This document shows, one piece after another, positions 28,361 through 41,500 of a stretch of 60,000 nucleotides of DNA (positions within the stretch are counted from its first letter, which is position 1; each line of letters starts with the position of its first letter). Both the position numbers and the translations under genes were made by a program. The stretch spans positions 15,851,246 through 15,911,245 of the forward strand of contig NC_135555.1 of the NCBI RefSeq assembly GCF_964340395.1, in the 5' to 3' direction. Source of the stretch: Glandiceps talaboti (lineage: Eukaryota > Hemichordata > Enteropneusta > Spengelidae). The notes under the pieces were generated by a model. The model was not told the DNA's origin. It did not search any database and saw only the letters and a list, made by a program, of their open reading frames with translations.

Positions 28361-28363
28361 GTT

Positions 28364-28562
28364 TTAAACCGGACAGCAAGGGTTGTCTACCATTAGTACT
28401 ACATCTATACCATACAGTTCAACAAGGTCCATAATAAATTGTCTATCTCCAAGTGGGTCCAGTCCCATACTTTTCATGTGATCTGATGTCAATGACTTAT
28501 CTTGGGACAGTGAAACATCGTAAAGTGTCTGGAAGAGTCTGTTGTTCTGTTCTAAGAAAAAC
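28364..28562 (-). CDS. DENND11: DENND11 last coding exon
   Basis: The acceptor is ccttccacag. It encodes [20 protein letters not shown] through [16 protein letters not shown] and a TAA stop. The vertebrate C-terminus ends at NPCCP; here one Val is added before a stop lying in repeat-like sequence. Confidence 0.95.
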
Positions 28563-29522
28563 CTGTGGAAGGACAAAAAGAAGAAACTGCGTAAGAACAC
28601 TTGGCAGGAGGCACTGAAGGTAAATCACCCCTATTTTATCAAGACTTGGGAAATTCAAAGAACAGACATACAGTTCAACACTAGAGGGCGATACATAAGT
28701 GCTATCCATTTAAGAAACCGACTGTGACAGCACTCAGCATTTTAATGATGGCTAACAGGTATGAAAGCAAGAACATTTATTTCATAATGAAGTACTTGTT
28801 TTACAGACACAACACAAAATCACATCTATGAATATGAATTAATTAGCTCTGGACTTGTCTTTCTTCAGCTTAAATTCAGATTTTATAATTTAGTCACGAA
28901 TAACTTACATGGTGAATATTTGGTCGTCATCATAGGTCTCATCACCAAGTTCTTCAGCACTGAACTGTTGAGCTGACCGCTGTGTTGTCAGTTTATTCAT
29001 CTTGTCTCTATCTGCTGGGTTGATCTTCAACATTTCTTGTAAATTCTGGAACTGTGTTGAAACATTCTGATTGTCAACGTAGATGTCGTATAGGTCTTTC
29101 TTCTCTTGGAAGATCTTTTCTGTTGTGCCTACAATGAAGAACATTCACACATTGTCAATGTTGGCAGCTCTAGATGTTGTATACAGAGATGTCATACAGA
29201 TCTCTCTTCTCTTGGAAGATCTTTTCTGTTGTGCCTAAAATTAAAAACATTCCAACATTGTCAATGTTGCAATGTTGCATGGTAGCTATTTTCAAATTTG
29301 TGGTCCCCTTAATCTTTATCTGAGGTATTTTGTGAAAGTTTATTTTTTATATAAAAAGGTTATTTTTAGCAGATGTGTCCTATCTTAAGAGCAAGGTGCT
29401 CTCTGAACCAATTTGACACACGGCAATTTCTTGCGATTCATCAAAATTAGAAGTTGTCTTAACTCTTAATACATGACATTATGCTCTTTGGAGCATAAGG
29501 GACCGGTCAGTTTCTCCAGCCT

Positions 29523-29556
<34 letters not shown>

Positions 29557-32500
29557 CGGTGGATTCTTAAATCGGACCGACAAAAAGTCACTGACCCCCC
29601 CCCCCCCCCCCCCTATCTGTAAAACCAAAAACAGCCTGACCCCCCCCCCCTATCACTTAATTCTAAAACATGATGACCCCCCCCCCCCATATATAATATT
29701 CGCATGACAGGTATTTTTTTATCGTGACTCAGTGTGGACTGCTTGACTGTCTTGCATCTACTTTATAAGATCCCAGGTTAGCACTATCATATTTATAATT
29801 ATTGACTACACAGGGTAAATATATTCGAAAAGGAGTTTAATAGCATCTTGGCAGTGAAAGGTAGGAAAGCTTGAGAAGGGAATATGTACATCTGTTATGG
29901 GGGTCCTAGGGGGTCTCCCCCTAGAAGCCCAGGAGGTTTTTAACTCTGAAAAGTCAATTTTGAGACTATTCAGACATTTTCAGAAAATAATTTCCAAGCC
30001 TTACAAGACAACACCAACATGTTAAAAGCAACTACATAGGGTTGAAATACTTTTGAAATATACTTTGATAGCATCTTGACAGTAAGAGGGGAAGAGCTTG
30101 AGACTGGGATATGTCCACCTCATGTGGGGGGGGGGGTCTGAGGGGGGTCTCCCTCTAGAAACCCTGGAGGATTTTTACTCTTAAAGCCAATATTTAGGCT
30201 ATTCAGACCCTTTCAAGCAATAACTTAATCCATGCTTTACAAGACAGCAAGTATCAGAAACTATTCTTTATAACTTACACTAAGGGTTGAAATATGTTCT
30301 TAAAAAGTTTAAATGGCATCATTATATAGGTACATGTAGTGAAGGTCAGCACATCTATAATGGTAGTATCATTGGTAGGGGAGATTTGGAATTTAAGGCA
30401 ATTTTAGACTATCTTGGCAAAAACGTTTCAGATCTTGAAAAGACAATATCATATCAAATTAGAATAGGGTGAAAATATTTAAGAAAAGTTTAATACCATT
30501 ATGACAGTAAAAAGGTTGTTGTTGCATCTGATTGTTGGTTGAATGTATGAGTGACCTCTGGGGGTGAGGGAGTCCTTGGGGTTTTCCCCCTGGCAGATCT
30601 GGAGTTTTTTGGTTGAGATACTAAGGCAATGTTTAGGTTATTCATAACCTTTGAGGTAATATATCCAAGCTTCGAAAAGCTAACGTAAAACGTTTTTAAT
30701 TGAGTTTCTCATATCACATAAAATGGACATGTAACATTAGTATATAGGGGCATTAATATTGCATGTATAATAAAGTCACCGGTATGTTAGAGAACTTTAG
30801 GTGGTCATACCTAGTGTATAATAGTAACTGGAAACTGATGAGATGTGGTGATTTGTAGTGTCAATAGCATGATGAGTAGAACAATTTAGATTAACTTCAT
30901 TTATAAACTATCTATGAAAATTACCATTACGAAACCTTCAAGTTCACTTTTGCCCCAAACTGCAATATAAGCGAAGCATTGATTGTGAAACAGCCAAACA
31001 TTTACATGACATGTTCTGTAACTAGTGTGGTAGGTAGGTAATACCGGTACATGTATATGAATATGTATAGTTAGGTTTGAACTAATAAGTAATGTTAAAG
31101 AATTCATGTAAGAAACAGGGACAAGAACAAATATTGGCATGTACCACATTTCAGACAAGGCTATATGCCATTGTAGAAAGGATTTTTTCTTCCATCACAA
31201 TTTAAAACACAATGACCCCCCCTATCCACAATTTTCAAAACAGCATGACCCCCCCTACTGTCAATTTCAAAAACAGGGTGACCCCCCCCCCCCCTACCAA
31301 TCCACCCCCCCCCCCCCCACCCCCCCAGGCCGAAGAAACTGACCGGTCCCTTAGCTCGTGATCGAGCTACAAAAGCAACGGAAGATGTGGCTAATTTTAC
31401 ATTACGGCTAAACTCTGAATGGAATGGGTACATTTTCAGTTTAGATGCATGATGGACTGTATGTTTATCGTAGAAAACTAGACGTGTTTATACCGGAAGT
31501 GATAGTTGTTCTTTCACTGGGGATGCGCACACACATGCGCAGAACTCCAAAATAACTGAGGCGCATTCTATGTTAAATCGTAATTTCACACAGTATATCT
31601 TTATTTCTGTGTTATGCTGTCATTATTGCTAACGGTTGCAGGCTTTTACATGTAATATTTAACAGAAAACTAGCAAAGGCCTGTAATTTTCTTCACATTT
31701 CCACACACCAGTTTGTTTATGGATGTACGTGTAGCACCTTCCTTGCACGTGACATGTTGTCATGTAGTCTGGCCTGGCCCTTCGAAATTTGGGATCGTAA
31801 TTAGACTTTGTAATCGGCACAGATCTTCTGACATACATGTTAAGATTTTACGACCACTCGTTTGAGAATCGTTGCGTATTTTATTTGGACTTTTAATATT
31901 TGGTATTTTAATAGCAAACCCATTTGATTGTAGGTGTATGTCAGATGTATTTTTTACAAAAACATGGCATTTGTAATGTAAGTGTATTTTATGTTTCCAT
32001 GGAAGCCACTTTCCAATTTTACATAATCTGTCTTACAATGGATAGCACTAGTGCATATATGCCAAAAGTAAGGAATTTGTTTGTAAAAAATTTTGTTCTT
32101 CGAATTTTACATAAATTTTGCCAAATAATGCATAATATGGTGATTTGGGTTACCATGGCAACAGATGTTCTTAAAATGATAACTAATTTTGAACTCAGCA
32201 TAACAAACTACTCAAGTAAGAGTGGTCAATATGCAAATAAACTATGTTATAATTAAATTTATCATGTTATTTTCCAGATATGTAGGTGTTTAACCAACAC
32301 AATATTTTTTACTCTACTCTATGTTTCCATGGAAACAGCTGTCCTATTTTAGGCAAATTGTGTTACAACAGATAGCCCATGTCATATATGTCAAAAACAA
32401 GGGAATTTTTTCATTAATTTTCATTTCTTTCCATGTTTTTTGTCAAATTTTGGAAAAATCATCCACATATTATGGTGATTTTGGTTACCATGGCAATGGA

Positions 32501-35500
32501 TCTTAATAAAATGACCCCTTTTTTTAACTCAGCAAAACTACCCCAGGTAGGGTGGTTAATATTCAAATAAACTCGATTATTACAAAAATTAATTATTACT
32601 ATGTACCTGTAACATTTTAATCATCAAAACATGTGTTGACCCTTCTATTTAGCTTTATTCATGTATGTAAACGAGTTAAGGATAGGTGAAAAGGTCGATG
32701 TATATCAGACACACCATACATCATTCAGGAAATTACCCTTTGCACAAAAACCTTACACGTCACAATTGTGGAATGTGAAGTACGTTTTTTTTAAAGATAA
32801 GTATTGTATAGGAAGTACGGTATGCTGTGCTCATTATAAGCTAGACTGTTCTTAGAAGCACTACGGTAACCAAAAACTGCAATGCAACAACTATAACACA
32901 GTACTTTAACACAGTTTTGAAGCCAAATGGTTTTGTCTGCATCTTGTCGAGACAAAGTGGACGCTTCACACGTTGAATTGACAATCACTGACTGTGAGAT
33001 AAGCTAGCTATGGTAACTGACTTCATTGGGAGAGCAAACATAAGATGGCGACTGCAGCCGGTTTCGATCTTTCAAAGGAACTTCAAACAACCACTGAAAA
33101 GATTCATCATGCACGGCTCTGTCGACTTTTGATGGAAGGTGGTACCAAGGCACTCAGAGAGGTATTTAATGGTATTATTTCACCACAAAATTTAGGTACA
33201 GTTTTAGTACGAAATAGACAAAAATTACAAAGACTCAGAGGTCGTAACATTCTCAACCAGGGTCAGTTAGATGTACTTTACCCACATGGATCAACGACCA
33301 CTGGTACTTCAGAAGATTTTGATATTACACTATTAATGGTTCTACTGAGGAATATATGTGGGTTAAGTGCACCTAAGAAGACAGGATGGGACAAGCAACC
33401 ACAACAAACAGATGAAAGTCTACCAGCTGATCTCGTCAGAATCAAAAGTAAAAGAAATGAACTTTGCCATAGCAGAAGAGCTAGTGTCAGTGACAAGGAA
33501 TTCACAGTTCATTGGAGGGATATCAGCGATGCCTTGGTACGACTGGGTGCAAAGAAAGATGACATTGATAAGCTGGAGACTGAAAGCATGGACTGTGAAG
33601 TCGAACAGAAGTATATCACAGAACTGGACAAGTGGGCAGACGCAGACGCTGAACTGAAAATAGAGGTGAAAGAACTGAAAAGTAAGCTTGATGTTGTATT
33701 GGAAAACCTACCACAAACAGGCAGAGAACATTACTGCCAAACTCACGACCAGGAAATTGTCAAATTTTTCTGTGTAAATTGTAACATTCCAATTTGTTTA
33801 TCTTGTATATACGTGAAGCATAACTCCAGGGAGCACCTGCACAAGGACCTCAAAGATGCAGCGCTTGAGTTTCGGCAGTTGATGAAAAATGAGCTCCAAT
33901 CTCTACGGGTGAAAATTGAAGAGGCACTGCAGGGACAAGCAGCAGCTAAGAAAACCAGCCAGATGTTACAATCACAGGTTGATGGTCAGAAAAAGTTGAT
34001 TAGAGACCATGCCAGCAGAATTATAGTTAGAACAATACAAGGAGAGCAGCTTGTAAGTACACTGGACAAACAACACATTATCATGCAGAAAGATATTGAT
34101 GAGGAAGCAGAACGACTTGTAGAAAGCGAAGAAAAACTCTTGAAGACTTTAAAGTCACTAGAAAGAATTCTACATGTCCAAAATGATGTCCAGTTAATGT
34201 GGAATGTCAACAACATTAGGGGTGCCATTGATGAGGCATCACAGATACTGACTTCCTTCACCAGACACCATGATGTAGTTGCTGAATTTTTTCCATGTTT
34301 CATGGAAGGGAGACTGGGAGTTCTTTTATTTCCTGCACTTCCATCTATGTCATACATGACCGGATCACTCTCCAATGATGCACTAAGAATCGGAGAAGTC
34401 CTTTCTCTAAAAATCATGACAGAAAATTATCATGGTGAGATAATCGAGGAGTGTAGTGACATCGTAGCAAGGATGAAAGATGGTGATGGCCAAGTTTATG
34501 AGTTGGACTTCAGCAAATCAGATGGATGCCATCTACTGACGTGCGCGGTTGACAAGGAGGGCAGACATGAGTTGACTGTGACTTTACGGGGCCACCACAT
34601 TAAAGGTTCACCATACGTATTTAGTGTCTTACCATCATGGCAAATGACAAGGATCAGATGCAGAACGGATAATCTTCCTGGAGACTTGAAGTTCCCATGT
34701 GCAATACGAGTTGGTAAACATGGAAACATAGTCACGGCTGACTATGACAACAAGAGAGTACTGGTTTTAGACACTGATGGCAATGAGAAAATGTGTATCA
34801 CCATGTTGGGAATGCAGTTCCTCCCAGCTGATGTGGCAATCGTAGGTGACGAGTATTTTGTTACAAACAAGTACGGAGATTACCCAGTCGTTGTATGTGA
34901 TCAAAAGGGCAAACTACTCCGATTCTTTGGTCAAAGTAAACTGAAACATGCCTGTGGTATTGCTGTCAACGAAGAAACTGACATTGTCTATGTTTCTGAT
35001 GCAGACCAGCATGCTATCTTTATATTTCAGTGTTCTACAGGTGAATTTATCCGATGGTTTGGTGGTAAGGGAAAGTTGCCTGGACAGTTTATTCTTCCCT
35101 ACTATATCATCCTGAACAATCAGGGACAACTGTTGGTATCTGAGTACGGCAACAACCGTGTTCAGGTTTTCACTGCAAATGGCCAGTTTCTCTTTCTTTT
35201 TGGAGGACTAGGAGTTGCTGAAGGCCAGTTTAGCAGTCCACGTGAGATCGCGGTTGACAAGTTCGACAACATCTACGTGTGTGATTCTTGCAATCAGAGG
35301 GTACAGAAGTTTGACAGCAAAGGAAGGTTCCTCTACAGTATCATCAATGCACAAGATGATCTGATTAGACCAGTCAACATCGAAATAGTTCACGGAATTC
35401 CCAGTAAGATCTTAATCTACGACTGGACTGATCTATTTGCCATCAAGTACTATGAAAGACTAGTGTAAATCCAAAGAGGGGAATATTTGCACTGGTTTGT

Positions 35501-38500
35501 ACTTGCACAAAACTCATGTAGAAGCATGTGTGGTGTCTAGAGAGTAAAGTTAATTGTAGATCAGGAAAACAAAGACTATCTGTTCAAAATGATTGTGGGG
35601 AAAAACTCTTAATAGAAGAAAGAGCTTCTTTACAAGTTGATAGGGTCCTTGACTTCGGCATAATTCCAAGAACATACAATGTACTATTAGTCACTTTAAC
35701 ACGATGAACTCTGTCATAGGCCTAGAACATAATTTTTTTTCAAGAAAACAGAAACTAAAATTTGACAGTCTCAATGAATTATTAGCAAGATGTGTTTGAT
35801 TATAAAACTCAAATATTGCATATTGATTTTTGTAAGTTCGATTTCCTGTATGCACAACCCTATACGAACAAGATATCGTACCCACATATTTATACAGTAG
35901 AAATGATGTCAGTTTGGTGTTTCACTCATGGAACATGATGTTTTTGATAGACACAACACACAGCTGAATCCTGTGACCAATCACATTGAAAAGTGATAAG
36001 CATTCTTTCACAGTGCAGTAGAAACAGGCTTCTGATGAGTGAACACATTACACATGGTCTTGATGATCATAATGGCTTCAATTGTTTAAGTTCCAACTGA
36101 TAATCACTGTGGTACATTTGTAACTTGTCTAATTCTTTATCCCCACTGTATGGCCACCGCTATAATTGTTTCTTTTGCATTTGAAGTTGTCCGAGTGTGT
36201 GTGTGTGTGTGCAAAAAATGTCATATCACATGAATGAAACACTACGACATCATTTACGCTGTACTGAGTTGTGCGAGAAGGATGCATTCACTAGATTTCC
36301 ATTTCTCTCTGTTTGAAATCTTTTATTTTAGCCGATTGACAGTTAGTCTTGTTGCTAGACCTTCGGGCTTTCTTACGATATGATAAGCAAACACCCGGAC
36401 TTCATCGTTTACCAAGATGGTATGTGAACCATAGTGATGTATCCATTATTTCTTCACAACAGTCATGAATACCTTACTTTGTACATTATCTGACTAGTCA
36501 AATATGTATGATTACATGTACTTGTCATCAACAGCCAAAAAACAATACAGTCACAACTGATAACAGTGTTTCCTAGAAACACTGGACTGGAAGTGAAAGT
36601 CAATGAACAGAGATATTATCACTGTGTAGGATGTACCTACTGCCCTCTGGTGGCAAAACAAGTACATATTATTTTCGGTGCATATTACAAATACTTACAT
36701 GCGACATATGCCATTTCTAACTGTAGTGAGTCTATATCTGCTATGTTGACATAAAAGTGTGGCTTGACTTCTTTCCCTGAGGACTGCATCATTACATTGT
36801 GTTGTCCAAGTAGACACGCACAGTACACTGCAAATAATGCAAACACAATACATAAATACATTCATGACATTACATTGTACGAAAAAAAGCCCACATCAAA
36901 TCTCTCAGGGTCACCCTCGTTGGCTATCAATGTTGGTTGAATTTCCAACCCAGGCAGTAATCAAGGTAAAATCTACCAGTACTCTTCAATGCCCAGGCTT
37001 GTTTTTCTACCTGAACCTAAATTATGGTAAAAAGCATGGAAATCTACCAGATTTTTCCATTCTGACTCTGGTTCTCAACCAGAGTTATGGTACAAAGCAT
37101 AGAACTCTATGCATTAGTTTTTATTAACCAGATATCCCCCCCCCCCCTTCTCACTGGGTTCCCACCAAAAGTACCGTATTTGATGTGTATAATAACAAAT
37201 TTAACCAGATTTCCCTTTTCTGTAAATGAGGCTCCTAAATCTCAACAAAAAAGACATTCCTACATATTTTTCCTATAAGACAGATATTTTGGATGAGGAT
37301 TGTAGGTGTAACATCTGGCAATGTTCCCCTTTGATTTTCATCCTAAGTCCTCTAAACTATTAAATTCCTGATACCTACATGTACAATAGCATTCTGTCTT
37401 ACGCTATAGTCAAAATAGAAGGAAGAAGACTTATTCTCACATGCCTATGGTAACACATGCGTAGCAGCATGTGGAGTGGAAGTCATGGAGTCAACCAAAA
37501 AATGGAATGAACCTTATTTCTGAGGAGCCTGGGGAGTAAATATTCCATTTCATATAATGAAAATTGCAAGCAGGTTTTGAGAAGTCTTTTCCTCTCTCTC
37601 TCCCTCTCTCTTTGGTACCGGATACATATAGCTATGTGGAAGCACTGCCACGATGAAACCCTGACAACATGTCTTCTATTCACTGCATTCAGCATACAAA
37701 TGTAGATACCACACACCACTGACATCCATTATTACACAGAATACACTCAAGGCTACAGTGAACACAATGACTATATTCAAAGCTATAGCAGATGTTTTTA
37801 GAGTTCTAAGCACTGGCTATGCACCTAATCACAATACTACCTACCTACCTACTTCTCTGTATTAAAAGTTTTACTTTCTAAATGTGTGGCCGATAACAAA
37901 AACACTCACAGCTTGTTTACAGTAAGTTTTGCAATTTGAATGATAAGCACTTTCCTTGTTTTTTCTGAATGATGTATTTAGATTATCTGGAAGCAAAGCA
38001 ATCTCAATATCTAATAGTATATTATTAAAGTCAGTTTAATCATTGAAATGTTACTGATAGCAATAATTAATTGGAAGGCCATTAAATATTAAAGGGGTCA
38101 AAGGTCACAATGAAATTTTAACAAAATGTATTTACACGATGGATTCATTTGATATTCATGGCGATGCCGTACAAAATAAGGGATTTCTCCCATCCCCTTG
38201 GTTGCCATGGTTATCATGAGATTTTGCAACGTTCTTGCTTCAGAAACAGACTATTCTATAACAAGCAATGCAGCAAGAATCTATGCTTAGAAATACACTG
38301 TATTTATCGTGTATGATCAAAGAATGTACATCACATAAAATGACAAAGAGCAGTTTGTATTTTTTTTCACAATGATCATCAGCTATGGATTTTTATTATG
38401 GTGTAAGTTCTGCTAAGTTATGTATGTTAATTAACATAAACTTTGATGTTTTTTCGTCATTTTACATCAATTTCCAAATCTGTGTGATGACATTTACTCT

Positions 38501-41500
38501 GACCTATAAATAATATACTATACTTGAAATCATTCTGTGCGTCACATCTAGACAATTTGTCTCGGTATCTCGCCTACTTTAATAGTTCTACACAGCAAAA
38601 GGGGTCTATTAAGCATACATCAGTTCTAATACTATATGCCTTGTTAGGTCTCTTTACAACCTGACTACATTCTCAGTTTTCATTTTTATGGTATCCTTTG
38701 CATGTCGTCAAGTCATCACTGCTCTATTGATCTGTTGTGTGGGTTTGAAAACATGCCTACACTGTGACATTTAAAAAAAAACTATAATCAACTAAACAAC
38801 ACATTTCCTGTCAATAAACACGTAACTATGTAAAACTGCACCCATTCAAAGGTTGACAATACTTTGTTGTAAATCATTACTTTTATTTGTCACAGCTTTT
38901 GGACAATGCGTATTGTGTGTTCATGATTTCATTTCGTCTGTATTGTAGATCATTATTGATTGAGACCTATTGTTTCTGAATAGACCATTATTACTATTAT
39001 CATTATTATTTTTATATCCTCCCACATATCCTCGACATTGGTGTCATGCAAAGGGTACAAAATTGACACATATAGGCTATTTTTTCCAAGAACTTTTTCA
39101 AGATACTGCCTATTTGACCTGAAATTGACATCGTTCAAGTGTTCACATCAATTAAGAAAACCTACAATAAGTAACACCGAAGTAAAGCACTTTTTATAAT
39201 GTACAACACTCATTTATAGCATTCATATCAAGTGTAAGGGTATACTGTTTCAATTGGTTTATTTACAAGCCTAGCATGTAGCCTTTCTAATGTTGTCAAT
39301 TAGCAAATGAAACAGTATACTTTTCACCTGATATGGTTGCTATAAACGATTGTGGTACATACAGAAAAGTTTTACTTTGCTGTTATGTGTTGTAAAAGAT
39401 CAAAAGAAAAAAAAAAGGAGTTTTGCAACTAAATCTGAGTGAGCTGTTACATTTATGAGATGTCTTCCCCACTAACAACTTGTATTTTGGCTCTTACCTC
39501 TATAACACACTACCCCTATGGGAGGCGGGGAGAAGAAAACTATCCTTTTTTGGAGCAGTATGTATTTCCATAAAACGAAGATCTGTTCTCCAAAAAATTT
39601 GATGAACTGTGAAAAACAGCCTGCTGGGTGAGTGATCTGAAAAAATAAATAAATGTGTCTTGATCACAAGAAAGTTTATCCAGTAAAAGATCCAATGACG
39701 ATTCATTTGACATATTTGAACTGCATGAGACACATAAATCGGCTCCAGATAGTGAGACACTGTCAATATTCAAACCGGATCTTGTACAGAACTAAAACAT
39801 ACATATCATTACACTGTATTCAGGTTATCAGAAAGACAAAAGATTGCATAAGTTTTACCACTAGGGGTGCTGTTCGTGTGTGCCACGAGGGTCCTGATAG
39901 TTGAGTGCTTTTTTATCAACCTTTAAATAAAAATCGCCCATTTCCCTGTGTTTCAAGAAATAAATTTGGTTTTTATTCCCAATGGTCAAAGCACTCTGCT
40001 AACTTTGTCAAGTGTCTGCTTACCCTCATGTCAGGTACAGGAAGATGTTCAACCCCTGGGGTGGTAACTGGGGTATTTGTCACCGGTGATGAGTTGTTGG
40101 AAGGATCTGTTGGTGTTGAACTTGGTAATGAGCCTTTTCTGTCATCATAGAAAGCTTTGAGTTGTGTATATCTGCCCGGTGTTTCTAGCTGATGTCTAAA
40201 AATTGAGCGGAAATAACATAAAATATTTCAATGAATCAGATATAATTTGATTATCTACATTGCTTGGAATGTTTCTGAGAGGAAGAATTACATGAAAATC
40301 AGAATGATTATTTCCACTTTTTTCTACATATGTGTCATCCATTTAATCATTTCAATCCATTAGTTTATTTATATATTTCCTGTAAAACAGTCAATAAACT
40401 CAACATGTGCCACTTACAATCATGCAGAATATAAACTGACACACATAAAAAGATATGTACAACACATACATATATTGCCATCCATTGACGTGACGAGGTC
40501 TCGGTTTTCCCCCTCTTATACTCAATGGCATAGGTATCTCATTACCTTGTGACAACACACAATGTTTAATTCATTTAACTCAATAAATGAAGACCTAGGT
40601 AATACTAAGCTTCATGTCCAGTACAGGAAATCACCACGCACTTCTCACAACAGCATATCAATGTCAATGATGTCAACTGGTGACATCATCAATGACATCA
40701 TTTCCTGTCCTCTTAAGTTATTTTTAACACTTTAACAAAAATCCACTTAATTGTATGGTTACTTCTATAGAAAATACTCACGACTCAAATAATGTATATC
40801 TTCAAAGATCTTTTCCAGACTCAGTTTTGGAAAACTTCATCATTAACATGCATAGTTTGGTAAATATACACTACATGTACAATGTATTATATGAAATTTC
40901 TCACACCCTAAATATAAAATTACAAAATGTAAAATTACCGTTGACTTTGTCATGATTAACTGACTATGTTTTGACATCTGCACTGTAATATGTGATTTTT
41001 CTATGGATGGTAACAAGAAAATGTGTTTCACTTACTCCTACAGGAAGTAGTCAAAGCTTGAAATTACGTTTTATATAGCTGAGATTATTTTAAACAATGC
41101 TTTTCATGTATTATTTGATAATAATATCATATATATAACATAATAAATATTTTATGCATTTAGACATTTATTTTCATTAATATTATTTCCTACACAAGTT
41201 CTCTTCTTCCATATTTGATTGAGAAACAGACATGTTTTGAACAAATCACTTTGGTGTCTAACTGAATCTGACAGAATGGTCCAAATTTTGCCAGGGTATT
41301 GAGTAAACTGGATCTTTATCACAGAAGGTGGACCATTAGATGTACATAACTGACAAACACCTTCACTTCTGAATTTACATATATTGAAGCTAACCTTTTC
41401 ACACCTCCAGTTAATTCAACACCTTTAACAAAATTTGGATCATTCTTAGATTATCAGAGCCAGTTAGACACTAATGAAGGATATTTTCTTTCAAGTAATT

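Larger units (their letters stand above)
21822..28363. other. Intergenic region between convergent MRPL38 and DENND11
   Basis: It holds the MRPL38 3'UTR (to about 22030) and, on the minus strand, the DENND11 3'UTR. Recognisable items are a small foldback (23521-23616), two CTCF-like motifs (22567 and 27328), a C-run near 24656 and a tandem array (28040-28360). The remaining stretches are AT-rich and I see no gene. Confidence 0.7.
29498..31351. mobile_element. TA-flanked element with 30-bp terminal inverted repeats and G/C tracts
   Basis: The ends agggaccggtcagtttct and its reverse complement are followed by (c/t)c(a/g)gcctggggg on both sides: 30 bp with two mismatches. TA dinucleotides at 29496-29497 and 31352-31353 look like a Tc1/mariner-type target duplication. 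Subterminal zones carry a 34-base G-run (29523-29556), C-runs and repeated tgaccccccc blocks. The core is four diverged units. No transposase frame is present, so it is non-autonomous. Superfamily is inference. Confidence 0.8.
29129..36698 (-). other. DENND11 intron (7.6 kb) hosting a TIR element and an intronless gene
   Basis: It contains the acceptor duplicate (29187), the element at 29498-31351, a direct duplication (31991-32575), the HEPN/B-box/NHL gene on the opposite strand (33045-35468) and a CTCF-like motif (36638). The remainder (31352-31990 and 35469-36637) shows nothing else beyond a GT microsatellite near 36192. Confidence 0.85.

Noticed and set aside
29498-31351. DIRS or LTR identity for this element
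   Set aside because: It has no RT, recombinase or integrase frame, and its ends are short inverted repeats flanked by TA.
31139-31433. Pro-rich and Gly-rich frames on both strands
   Set aside because: They arise from C and G homopolymer runs at the end of the TIR element.
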